Source of the DNA: Strigamia acuminata
Lineage: Eukaryota > Arthropoda > Chilopoda > Geophilomorpha > Linotaeniidae
Direction of reading: 5' to 3'
Assembly (NCBI GenBank): GCA_949358305.1
Contig: OX442315.1
Location: 25,694,427 to 25,758,426, forward strand
Length of the DNA: 64,000 bases
Positions 45,877-58,900 of this stretch are shown piece after piece. The notes under the pieces were generated by a model. The model made no database searches, was not told the origin of the DNA, and saw nothing but the letters and a program-made list of their open reading frames with translations. The stretch's first letter is position 1. Every line of letters begins with the position of its first letter. Both the position numbers and the translations under genes were made by a program.

Positions 45877-48800
45877 TTTTTTCCAATGCCATTTTCTTTG
45901 TCATCTAAACAACATTTTTATCTGGCGTTTATTTTTTAAAAACATTTCTTGAATTCAGTTCTCTCTTAAAAATTGATTCATTTATTTATTCTGGTGAGCC
46001 AAAGCGATGCCTAGTGGACAGAATGTTAACTTCAAACTGGCACGCATGAGACCTTGTGCAATAGTTCCATGTTCTATTTCCAAAAACAGAAAATAACGAA
46101 TAAAAAAAGAAACTTATTTGCATTTATATTAAGAAATAAAAAATAAAAGTTAAAAAATTAAAAAAATATATATTAAAAAACAAAAAATTTTAATTCTTTT
46201 TTGAACTAAATCAATGATAGATATTACGTGAAGCATACGTGCGGCCATGACTGCTCATTTGCTGAGCAGTTTGGCCAGCAGACTAGTCTAGCCAGTCATT
46301 ATTGGAAATCAATAGGGAGAGCAGTAATAATATCATCCACTTGTCTCGCTTCCTTCCTTCAAGTTTTGCCTTTTTCCTGAGCCTCTACTAATGATGCCCT
46401 GAGCACAAAGGATTGACAGCCTACCAAGCACGAGGAAACTGGTATCAACTCTCCTACTTAATCGAAACTTTAATGAAAATAGAGTGAAGCCAACAATAGA
46501 AGAATAAAGTGTAATTACTGAAGGTTTGCTCATAAAGTGTAAATTTTTCCAATCAGAATTTCTCAAATTCGAATCTATTAGTACCGTAGGTAGTATACGA
46601 CCAAACACATTCCCCGCAGAAATGCAGTAAAGCCGGTATTTTAAGTTATTTATTTCAGACAACAGACGTTGAAATTATTTCCATTTTTGGTTTTACGTCG
46701 TTGTTAGTCGTCTAATTTGGAGCACAATTCATTCAAATTTGTAAGAATTTTAATTAATGCTGTGCCGGAGTGAAACCAAGATGGCGTCCTTGCCTCTCTG
46801 TTTGGCGTTGTCTGAAGTACGAGGAAAGGAGCTTTAGACCTTCTGCTGGGGCGAACTAAGATAGGGTTTATGTTCTTAATGACAAAGCAGCAAGTCTAGT
46901 TAAGTGGTTACATAATTGGTTTGATTATAATATAATATCGACTTTTGTTGTCACGTCAACCAACAAGTTTTCCGAAATACCATCAAGGGTAGGTACTATT
47001 GTACAGATTTGCTGAAAGTTATTCTAATGCGATCCAAATTACATTAGTTAGAAAATTGCTAGAATTATTTAATCAGGAAGTTAGGAACTTTTGGAAATGT
47101 GATTTCTCAATTTATCGATCACGTGTTAGGGAGTTTACTTCTCAACTGTGCAATTTGGTCAAACAATATACTCCCATTAAATTTAGCTTGTATGGCTGGC
47201 ATTCTGCTCCAAATGCAATTAAATTGAGTGATTGAAGTGGACAATAATTTTAACAAGTGCAGATGTTTCTAATTTTGAATGAATTTTGCTCGTTGTTGTG
47301 CAGCACAAAGCAATAAAACAGACGAAATCTTTATAATGGTTTAGTATATTTAGTATATGAAAATTCCATGAGCGCAACCAACCAATTGGTAAGTGCTGCC
47401 CAGCATACAATCCCGCCTTTTTTGTTTGTCGGGAAGGAAATTCCGACTGAAATCTATGCTCAAATCAAATGAAAGTGGGATTGATGTTGGTTCTTAGCGC
47501 AGTATTTTTGGCATGAATGAAATTTTCATTGATAATTTGTGTTAGGCACTCAAAATTCTTTCCTGGATATTCTCTCGTTCCAATAGGCAATTGGAATGTA
47601 ATATTCAGATCAAAGGCAAAATTTTTCGATAATTATGGATAACCCACTAATGATACAATAATTTAAGTTAATGTGAATATTTTCATATTTATTCTACTAT
47701 CTGGATTGTTTGTGGGCCAGAAAAAAGTAAAACTCAATTGAAATGTTACCAATAATGAGACTGCATTACAATGGAAAGATTTCTTTTTCCTTCTGACCTG
47801 ACAAATTCACCGAGCAAAATGATCATGGCACACAAATGTCTTGCGACACGAAGCGTGCCCTCATGATCTTCATCTTTTCGCGTAGAATAAAATCCAAACA
47901 CCATTGGAGAATCCGATGTAAAAATTGGACCATTAGTGCTTGGCGCATGCGCAGCCGGGAGTAAGGAAATTTCGAGAGGGTTATACATCATTTGTGCACT
48001 TGTTACCGATCAAATCCAATTCGTTGATCCAGATGAATGTTTTCATCAAATTTATTTGGATCGTTACTTCGGGTAGGCCCTAGTGACTATTTTAGTAGAC
48101 ACATTTTATTTTCATAAATGGCTGACTCTACATCACGTCAAACACGGTGATAATATAAACTAATCAGACTAGAAAATGGGTTTGGGGTGGAATGGGGGTG
48201 GGTGGGGGGGTTTCCAAGACTCTTCTTTAATCGAATCAAAAACATGGAAAAATTAGCTAACTGCGCGTTTTGCAAACACAAACATTTACATTTTATTAAA
48301 ATACAAAATTCGATCTATAGTTTGGTCATAACTTTGTGATATGATGAATATTCTCAAAAGGGAGCAAAGGTCATTCCAATACACAAAGTATGACGTCAAA
48401 CATTCTGTGGCATATAGAAATAGATAATATTGACGTTAAAAGATGTTCCGTTGTAATTAACTTTAATTTATTGCCAACTATTGGTACTAATGAAGTTCGA
48501 TTGGATGTCATATGAAATTTACATAATTGGAAAACGCCATCTAATTTTACAGAGAAGTTTTCCCGATAGGAAAACTAGTTTACTGTTGTTAAAAGAAGGA
48601 ATTCTTGCATTTAACTCAAATTGTGTACCGTTGCTGCTGAATTATAAGGGAGTGGGGGATAGCTGTCTTTCTAAACGGCAGAAAGCCAGGCTTATTGGGC
48701 TACTAGATTACCATACTTGTCTTATTTAGAGTTTGGGAAAATATTTAAATGAAGTAAAACAAAAAAAAACATTCATCGCTGACACCGGCAGTAGTTTTGT

Positions 48801-49878
48801 TTTTAATTAAGCTGCCAGTCGTCGTAGTTTGAGCGCCTTTGAACGCTCTTTGAAGTGAGAGCAATTCTTTATTGTTATGTACAGTAGAGCGATGTTTACA
48901 CTACTGGAACTTTTCTTCTTTAATTCAAGTCATTTGCCAATTTCTCAAACAGGCTCGTACCATGTGAGGCGCGTCTTTCGGTAGGCTTTCTTCCGTGCTG
49001 AACCTAACTTTCCATTACCCACCCTCCTTGTTTCAATTTCCGGCGCAGAAACGTCGCCTTGGGAGGTACCTGTAAAGATGGAGTGGGGGTGGAAAGCGGA
49101 AAAAGTACTAAACTAAATACAGCGCAGCAACAGTTACAGTAGAGCCAATTTTAAAAGTGTTTTTTTTTTTCGCGCAAAGAATTACATCTTATTAGCTGCT
49201 GGTGGATTTACATATTCCAAGCTGTTTGCTTAGCTCTTTAAATTTGTTCCTTATCAACGCAGGGCAGAATTAAGATGGCTGAAAGAGAAAACCGGCTGAA
49301 TCAGGAATAGACGCAGGTGTTTTTGTTTGCCAGACAAGTGCACTTCAACTGTGCAACTAGGGACACTAACTAAACCACATCTTCAACCAGAGACTTGCCT
49401 ATCTTAAATTTCCAACGTGAATTTCTCGTCAACTCCTTCAAGTTACTTATCAATTTATTTCCTATTTCTAAAATGCGACCTGATAAAACTTATTTTACTT
49501 GAAGCAGTTTTACAACAGGCGTCATCTTAATGCTGATTGTACCCAAAAATCAATAAAGTACAGAAAGTACTGAAGGAATTGTAAATGACATGAATCAGAA
49601 ACACAATGCCGTCGGAAAAATGTATTTAGCTGCAACATGTGTGCCTCAAGTCAGTTGCAGATGATGATGGACCCTAATTATAGTTGGTTGCAAAAGGTGA
49701 GGGTGGCGACGACAGATGGCAAATTTCAATGTTTTTTATCATTTTAATTAATTGATGGCAATTTATTTCAATGTAATTACATTTTTCGTCAAACTTTTAA
49801 TAAGCACTTAGTTAATTCGTGTGATTTCTCCATCATGGTTACACGTACAATATAAAAAATAAAAACAATGCAGCAATT

Positions 49879-49998
49879 TCACGTTCCAAACTTCTTGCGG
49901 CGTAGTAACGGGGGCAGGGATTCGAATAAGTTGAGTTCGTTCACTTCTACAGCAATAACTTCTCGTTTGCTTTGCAGTGTACCGAAGTAAAGCAAATG
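49879..49998 (-). CDS. UTP4: UTP4 last coding exon and stop
   Basis: The acceptor is TTAATTTAG; 39 codons from HLLYFGTLQSKREVIAVEV to LPPLLRRKKFGT, then TGA at 49879-49881. The terminal LPPxxxxKKFGT is diagnostic of UTP4. Confidence 0.93.
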   Translation of the reverse strand, partial: HLLYFGTLQSKREVIAVEVNELNLFESLPPLLRRKKFGT

Positions 49999-52900
49999 CT
50001 AAATTAAAAGAAAGAAAGAGGAAAAAGATAAAATAATGTTGTCATCACTTCCAAATCATCTCGTTCACACGTCACTCTGGAAATGAAATTACAACACGCA
50101 GCCTTAACTCGCAGTTCACATCCAATCTAAACAAGGCTCAATAAGAGATCATCACTTTCGACCTTTGAACCCACACCGTCATCTCCGACAAATCTAGATC
50201 TTAAATCTATTAAACCAAACATTCGACCCCTTGCACTTTTTATTAACAAAAAATTCATTTCTTAAACTAAGCCCACTATTTTTGCCCGTATTTGCCGACT
50301 AGAAAGAAACTAGTTTGGAAGTATAAATCTAACAACTGATAACATCAAATGGCAAATTTGTTTCCAAAACACTGGTCTTAGGAAAAAAAAGAAACAAAAT
50401 AAGAGCACGCGCAGGGTCAGCCAAGATATCGATTTAAACGCTTTCTCTTGCTTTTCGTGCGATATCTCTCAAATGTATCACGTATGCACTCTTCTCTTCT
50501 CTTCTCCTCACCAAAAAAAGTAAGATTATGCTGATACTGGCATCTTAAAACTCAACAACAAGAAAATGAGGAAAACAAAGCGAAATTACTAATCGTAATC
50601 TTCAATTCTTATATAAGTTGAGTTTTATTATGATATTTTGATTTGTGCAAGTGGTCATTGATAAGGCACGAGCATAAAATACTGATGTTGTTGTTCCGAG
50701 TGCCTAAATTTATTTTCATCTTTCGAAGGAAAACAATCTAATAAGAATTCCTGCAGCAAACGTTTACTCAAAATTATACGCCCAGTGTGTTGAATGTTTA
50801 TTTTACGTTACCACATCCTTAAGTTGTAGAACAAACTGAGAAAATAGAAAATGTGGGAAAACAAGCAGCCTGTTGAATTGAAGCAACAATTTTTTCTAAA
50901 TAATTTTGCAGTAGATTTATGCTAACTGTCAAGACAAATACGTCAAGTGCACAACTACGAATTTATACATTATATCAGCAAGTAATCTGCCAAGTCACCG
51001 AGGTTGCAATCAAAAAAAGATCTTTATCTTAAACCCACATTCCTGCATTGTAAACAGCGTTTGTTGGCCGCTGTCCTCAATTTGCGATGCAAATCTAAAC
51101 CCTTATGTCCATCCATTGGTGTCAATCACCAATTTGTACTCCTCACACACCTAGAGGATGCTCGTCATCTCGACTCTTTTCCGAGGACGCCGCACCGTGA
51201 CAATCCCCTTTGGGAATGGCAGGCAGCTTCTTACAATTCTCTCGTCAAAACAGAGCTAAAGGTTGACCAACCACACAACCAACCCTAAGCCCGAGTTCCA
51301 AATCTCTCTGATCTGGAAAGTAAAACAATAAACGAAGCCCAAAAGCCTAAGGTAAAATCCACAGATGAGCTAGTTGCAACATACCAAGAGGCAAAAGAAA
51401 TTGCCTATCTACGCTGGACCCAGCACAAACCTGCCAACATTACTGCTTTTCCTATCATCAATCTCTGTCACTTTTATGTAAATGTTTAAGTTTCGCACAT
51501 TTACATAAAAGTTTTCAACTCCTTACTACAGTCCTTTCGTAATTCTTACCTTATACTTGTAGCAGCAGTGAAATCCTTCCAACTTTGGCTTCTGTTTTTA
51601 GAAGAAAAAAATAAAAATACATAAATAAATGGAAGAAAAAGAGAAAGAAAGAAAGAAAAATAAATTGAAATAAACGAGCAACTTTGAAATTCATTTCTCT
51701 GCACTTCATTTTACCTTTGAGCCGTTCGTGGACTTAGACCCAACTACATCACATCGCGCCACCTGAAAGAGAAAACAAGAATTTAATTAAATTTCCAGCA
51801 TCAACTTTGCCAACCAATTAATCCTGTTCATTATAATAAAACCTTTCATTTCTCCTGAAACACAAAGAACTCATAGCCGAGAAAGCATTTTTTTTTTGTC
51901 TTCAAAAAGGAAAATAAACATAGAATGAAAGTAAAATAAAACGATTTATCATTCATTCTGAACTTCACTGGAGACCATACCACAAGGGTAATAAGGCATG
52001 CAAAATAAATGTACTTTATTCCAGTGGCAAATTTCCCCACAAAAGTGCTACAGTATTTTAACTTGTTAGTAAAAACGAGCATATGTATGTATGTATGGTA
52101 TAAGTAATATATCAGACGAAAAAGTTAGATAGCACAGTAAGAAATTAAGTAATGTTTTTTTCCAGTCATTGATATTCTTCCCCCCACATCCATTTTCATT
52201 TTCACTTCTCCTCTCCCCAGCGTCAAAATCATAATTTTCACCAGTGTCATTTCTCGCAAAATCCTCTAAAGAGACATGAATTCTTTTTTTAATAAACTTT
52301 TTTCTCTTGGCTGTCAGTCGCAATGTAAGAGTGGGCGAATGTATATTCAATTAATTCAGCACAGACGAAATAATTAAAAGCGAGTCAACTTGATTTGTGT
52401 GTACGAGTTTCTGCCATTAAAAAGGAGGTGGAGATGGGGGACTTTCTCGTTCTTAATTCACTAAAAATTGCATTAATGACAAATTTAAGTCGCTTATTCT
52501 TATGTCTGCTTGTACAGCTAATAAAAAAGTTGAAACAACAAGAAAATAAAAAGTTGAGAGTGCGCTATAAACCACAAACCAAACAACTGCTAAGACACAA
52601 GACTAAGGCCCTTTGCTGCTTGGTTAAAGGACATTACTCAAAAGATGGCTCAATGCACACTCAATCTACCGGAAGGAAACCCTACAAAGATGGTCATAAA
52701 CGGCATTCTTAACAAGCTTTGTGAATAATAGAAAAGTTTCACCCATCGTTGAAACTCAAACACAAATATGTATTCCCCAAGAAGCAGCTTAGAACTTCAT
52801 TAAAGTCTTTCTTCTCTCGGCAAATTGCATTCGAATTCGTTTTAAAAGCGGCGACAAATTGCTCGAAACAATTCCCAATATTAAAATATACTTTTCCTCC

Positions 52901-55900
52901 CCTAGAGATTTGTGATTAGTCGATGTTTGTCCCCACTGTTTATCCAGCACGAATCAACACCAGCAGTTGATTCGAGTTTCCACTTAACTTGTTTACCATA
53001 AGTTGTCTTTCAAAACACGTCACAATCATTTTTTGCTTCTTTCCCATCAGTTGACGCGCTTAGTTACAAAATCGATTCGCATTGGGCTCATTCAATTTCG
53101 TTAAAAATAAAAACGCCACTTAAAAGTACACCTAACTTCACTGATTTTTGCATGCGCTTGCGAGCTAAGTTATTCAGAGCCACTCTTAAGCGGAACAAAT
53201 GCAATCTGCACATGCTTAATCAAACATAACTTAGTAAATAAACAATGAATGCATTTCTTAGTTTTGTGACAACTTTCACGTGCCCAAACGGGAAAAAATG
53301 TGTGCTAGAAACTGAATAAGAAAGAAAAAAATATACGAATAATCCGTCCGATTTGGAAAAGGAAAGTCACTCATGTTTTCTCCATAGATAAAAAGAAAGA
53401 TTAGGCCCCCACGCTTGTCATTTAAACCTCCATTCATTAGAATAAAAAAAAAATTGATGGAATACTAGTTATTGAAAAGTGAGTTTAAAGCACTTTGCCT
53501 TAAGACTTTTGAGTAATGCAGCTGAAAAATAAGAAAGAGTTCTCAAAAGAAATGTTTAAGGAAAAAGAAAGAAAAGAAAAATGACTTTTTGATGGATGAA
53601 GCTAGATTTGAATAGAAATGTCTTAAAATCTTTTTTCCAATTTTTTTATATTCGTAATACATTTTAAAAACTTTTCAACATGCTTCAAACAAAATAAAAA
53701 ATAAAAATAAATAAACAAAGTGTATAGAAAATAGATGGTATCCAATTGCAAAGAATTCAGCGAGGGGGAAAAGGCGTAAATATTTGTTTAGTTGCAATTG
53801 GAGAAATGCAGTGAGATAAGTAGATCCATCTTATCAGCTGAAACGTATGCTAATGTGCAGATAGGGTTGGATTTGTCCATTAGGACCAACTCGTTGGCAA
53901 TATTCATTCAAATGACAAGGAGCAAGTTGCGTTGCACAGCCCACTTGTTTTGGCCAAACAAATCTCGTGCATTTGCCCACTCTTTTGTGAATATGCCTCG
54001 CAAACTGCATCCCGGATGGTATAATGCAATTAGCCACACACCGCGAGGAAAAGTAGATGACTGCGAGCAAAGCAAAGCAAAGCAAAGCAACGCAACGCAA
54101 CGCAAAGCAAAGCAAGAGGGGAGTGTCTTCATTTACAAGTTAACAACCTTCCCGTCCTCCTGAGGGGAGCAAGTCAGTTGACAGGTACCAAAATGAGATG
54201 CGGCTCCAAAGCAATTGAAACAAAGTTGAAGATTTTCTAACGTCACAGACAGGCAAAAGAGAAAAGAAAAGAAAATCTGACACTTGCATTTCATCGCTTG
54301 TTTTAAATATTAATTGGCTGCAGCAGCATAATCTTAAAAGGAAAAACCACTCCAACAATTTTGTAGACTGTTTGATTAACCCCGAATAAAATATAAGCAG
54401 AAACGCCAATATTTCTCCCGCTACAACAACATGCCAAGCTGAAGAAGGAAGTTTCCTCGCTTAATTCACCTCATTTTTCTTTTCCATTTTCCCCCTTACT
54501 ACCATTGACGCCGTCATTATTCACCGCTGTGAATCGAGCAGATGAAAACAAAAAAAAAAACGGAACAAAGGACATATAACTTATATATATTTGTATTTTC
54601 ACAAAAAGAAAAAGTATATGGAGTAAATACCGTCGGCATTTTCAATATTTAAATTATAGCGAGTGAAGCGGGAGAAATTTATTCGAGGATATTTATTCAC
54701 AACTGTGAATCGAGTTTAGTGCATTCCAATTTTGTTCCTCCACGCAGGCAGACGGGAATATGGCCACAGGGTGTGGCATAATGACGCACCAAATTAAAGC
54801 ACAGCTCTGATTTCCAATGACACTAATGACTTGATTCGAGGAAAACAACAGAACGAGATAATCAGTCGAACGCAGGACACCAACTGCACTCCTCGTTAGC
54901 ACCAAAACTCCCTCGCCGTCTCTAGATTGGAAAATGTTGCCTCATTTTCTGCTCAAAATGTTCGCAATTTTTTCCTACTCCTTCCTTCTCTGCTCAACCA
55001 CACTGAGTAAACTCTCATATAGATATATTTTTACGCCTATTAGTGCTCGACTAGTTACACTAAATCAAGTGTGCTGAAGCTAAGTGAATTCACTGGTTCA
55101 ATTGAAGGGAATTCAATCAGTGCTAACTCTATATACATGAGCTCCCTCGACTTTTGTAGCCGCTCGTAAATGGGAAGAAGATTTCTGTCAGTCTAATGAG
55201 AAAGTGAATAATTCATGCTAGATAAATCAAAACTAAAAAAATAAAAAAAATAAAAAAAAAAAGAAGAGGAGGAGAAAAAAAGCCGTATGTGTGTGTGTGT
55301 GTGTGTGTGTGTCTGTATGTGTGCTAGATTTATCGAATAGCTTGAAAGCAAAATGAGGGAGAAAGTCGTGTGCTTCGGTGCAACGCACATAAAAGTCCAA
55401 AGGAAAGATGCCAAGTACTTGATGCACTCGTATGCAGGAACAAGCCAACACATTTTCACTTGACACTGCCCCATTTCCGACTGGCAAAAACAATTTACAA
55501 CTCCAATTCCAATAAATGCTGTATGCACCTATATCACTTCCCTTTGCAAACTCTCAGCTTTTTCCCCGTCTTTTAACGCACAAAAAATCCCTAATATGCA
55601 CATCCGAGAAAATATACAAGTCAAACCGGCGTGCAATCATTCCGTGACTTTGCTCTCCCCCCCCCCCCACACCCACCCCGCCTTGCTTTAGAACTCATTC
55701 CGATTCTCCTTTGCAATAAAGAGCCAACTAAGGCATTAAAAGTCCGACAGAAACTTAATTTGTGCTGGGCAATGGAACCACTCAGCGAGCTAAAAGCTCC
55801 CATAAACGTCCACAAGAGGGCATTGAGAGTCATTACGCTTTTCAATTTTAAGAACATTTCCACAAGAAGAATACTATCCGCCTGCATACACAACACTGAG

Positions 55901-58900
55901 AGCAGTTTAGATTGCCATTAAACTGGACAAAACCCTGTGCCTCTGATGGACAAAGGACACTCGAGGGACAGGGCGGAAAAGGAAGCGGAGGTTCACTTGT
56001 CGCTGATCTATTGCTCCCTCGGTGCAGCGCTGTAAATAATTCGAATATGTTAATTTACTCAAAATTATCAACCCATTATCTCACCCGAGATAATTCACGA
56101 CTTAATATCATTATAATCAAATGAAAACTTTACAATTTCACGCTTAAAAACTAATTAAAAATTACATTTCCGCTACCACACTTTTTTCTTTCTCCAACTT
56201 CAATCTTTCTTTTTTGCTCAGTTTGTGTGATGAGTTCTCTGATGGATGCCAGACTAGTCACCTACTGACTCCATGTCCATTTGTTAAACTTGTCTCTTTC
56301 ACTCCCCCCTTTATGAGATTTCGTCTTTCTATTCCCGCCTCTACATCTATATCCCCCTTTTTTTCTCTTTTTCATCCTTTTTACCTTTATTTATCACTTC
56401 TGTTTTCTTTCTATCAATCACTGCCTGTCGAAATTTCCCTTTTCAATACCAACAAGAAAAAACATTACACAGAAAAAAATAGAAAAAGAGAAAAAATAAA
56501 ATAAAAATGTTCTTTTTTTTCTGCTTCCACTTTTCCATACTGTCCAAAAAAATTACCAACATTTTTTTCCCCCCGTTAATAATTTATCTACTTGCTCACA
56601 TGAAAAGCATTGAGCAAAATTCGATATCATTTGCCACGACATTAAAAAAAAAATTTACAATAAAATTTCAGTCACTCGAAGTAATAAACATTAAAATTTA
56701 ATTTGAAAAAAGAAAAAAAAATGACAAATGCCATTATTGAATGAAAAAGAAAGAAAGAAAGAAAATGAAAAAGAGGACGATGATTATGAAGGAAGTCCTA
56801 TTCAAGTTCGCAAAGGGAATCGGTGTTATTTAAGCTGTGAATGATTAACGCGTCTCTTTCTAAATGACACCCCTGCCTTTTACACAAAAGGTCCCTTTTC
56901 CTCGTCAAAGTATAAATTGATTATCTAAACATTCCTTCACATTTTCCTACTTTTTCTTCTCATGTTGCGTGTCATTGGCAAAATAGAAAGGAAAGAAAAG
57001 GGAAAAGAAAGTGAGAAAAAATTATCTTCGCATCAATTATGATTGAAAAGTTTTCTGACTTGCTTCCATTTTATTCACCTTTTTTTCTTTTTTCTTTTTT
57101 TTTTCTCCTTTTTTTTGCATCGACGTGGAGAGAAAATACTTTTCCATTTTTCATTTCCGTTGCACAATCTTACCTCGCCTTTGTTGACGATGCAAATTCG
57201 GCTGTCGTCATGCAAAATGATGACGTCGTCTTGGGTGGGGTCGAAACTGATGTTGAGTACCGGATAGCGAGCACGAAGTCTGTTCCCAACACGTTCAACT
57301 ATGCGCGTCCAATTCGTAAATTCCTGCTGACCAATGTCGAATTCCACCAACTAAACAAAGTAAAAAGAAAAAAATTTAAATAAAAAATTGCAAAATAATC
57401 TATTTTGAAGAGAAATTTCTAGAATCGATATTTAAAAAAAAAAAAAAATTGCCATAGTAGCATCTAAAAATCGATGGTCGCTGTGTTTAATTTTTAAGTT
57501 TATTCTTAAATTTTTATTTTCTGATGTAAAAATCGCATGACAAAGATTTCAGATTTCAATTCCACCAGAAATTATTCATTGGATAAATTTCGTTTGATTG
57601 CTCTTTCCTAAATTGTTCTCTGTAGTTACTAGTAACAAGTTCACCGAGAATGCGTGACTTATTTAAATATAATAACAATAATAACTAAAAGTGTATGAAA
57701 GAACGCCAATGTCAATCCAAAAGTTTTTAGAACTTTCTTTTAATGTTTCACATTCACTGGTTATCACAAAAACGCATCTCAAGCCACCACACAGAATTGT
57801 AATGCTTTTCGTAAATTGTCTGAAAAATGGATGTTTACATTGAATTTATATATTTGAGATACAGTATTTAAGAAACTTGTTGTTTGCAATTGTATAGAAA
57901 TGACAAACCCAACGCAGTATTTTAAGTGGTGTCTTTCCAACAGATTGAATTGCTAACCAGTCGTGACTTAACGACATACAATTCACGTGTCGTAACATCT
58001 AAAACGCCAAACTAATCATGTTTGTTCGAGGCTCGCGTTGCCACAGAAACAAGCAAACAAACAAACAAACAATTACGAAAACTGACGTCAAATCGAATCG
58101 AATGACAGACATTTACACATACAAAAGTATCGAGAATTCCAGCAAATCCCGTCGACTAAGAAATTTGTCTATAAAGTAATTGGTGATCCAAAGAAGTAGC
58201 TAAACAGCAGCAGCAAAAGCCTTAAAGCCGTTAATCAGCGGCTGAGTAAGTAATTACTGATCAAACAGTCGTGTAAACCAGACATCGGTAATCTACGAAT
58301 TAGTAATCAAAGAGCATTATTAAAAAAAAGCTTTAGACTGTCGATGCACTACAGTTAACCTAACTGGCTAATTACTTTACTAAAGCTCCATTTTTCGGAT
58401 CATTGAGTACTTTAATTACGTCGCTTTCTCGTCGCATAAACATTTTAATGGGTAAAAATAAATTATCGCGAGCCTAGAAAATCCTCATTTAATACACGAC
58501 TATATAACAAACGATAAAGAAAAAGTTCGCCTCAATAAAGTTATTAAAGCAATAACGGACATTTTGTTGTTGATTCTCCATATTTTATAACTCCTTTCAA
58601 GCAAAAAAGCAATTATAAATCAATAAGGACATTTCGGTAAACAATAGCAAAGAATGGTCGTGTGTCGTATATAATCAGCTCGTATTTCATGCCTCCCAAC
58701 TTGTAATACAACTTTTTCCTCTTTTCTTTCCCGTGCAATTTGTTAACAGATGAAATCAAGCAATTCTTCTATCCGAGCGGAAACTCCTTGTCATGTCTGT
58801 TGATCATCAACATTTTTCACTGATAAAACATTACGAAAATCAACATGATACCACCACAGCACAAATTGCAGTTGAGGATAATTTTTTAGTGCATGCAATT

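Larger units (their letters stand above)
42680..49878. other. 3' UTR of CUB-LDLa gene and convergent intergenic region with UTP4 3' UTR
   Basis: Two genes end toward each other here. Just after the + stop are TGAT and ATT microsatellites. Several AATAAA sequences on + (near 43709, 44212, 44860 and 45746) could end the + transcript. TTTATT at 49762-49767 is AATAAA on - about 110 bases beyond the UTP4 stop and could end that one. Imperfect poly-T/poly-A mirror pairs at about 45400-45530 can fold into hairpins. No open frame in this stretch shows a recognisable domain. Confidence 0.5.
51763..57173 (-). other. UTP4 intron (5.4 kb)
   Basis: AT-rich, with a GCAAA pentanucleotide array at 54065, a GT run at 55288 and a C-rich tract at 55658. 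Open frames on both strands look incidental. Based on the length of the cirhin linker, no further coding exon is required in it. Confidence 0.75.

Noticed and set aside
46333-48729. Small open frames between the two host genes
   Set aside because: None shows a domain, coding-like splice context or family resemblance.
34825-54115. Tandem short-unit arrays as possible CRISPR
   Set aside because: The units are 4-5 bp with no unique spacers; these are eukaryotic microsatellites.
53792-54163. 123-residue frame in a UTP4 intron, containing the GCAAA repeat
   Set aside because: No recognisable domain; the end is a translated pentanucleotide repeat.
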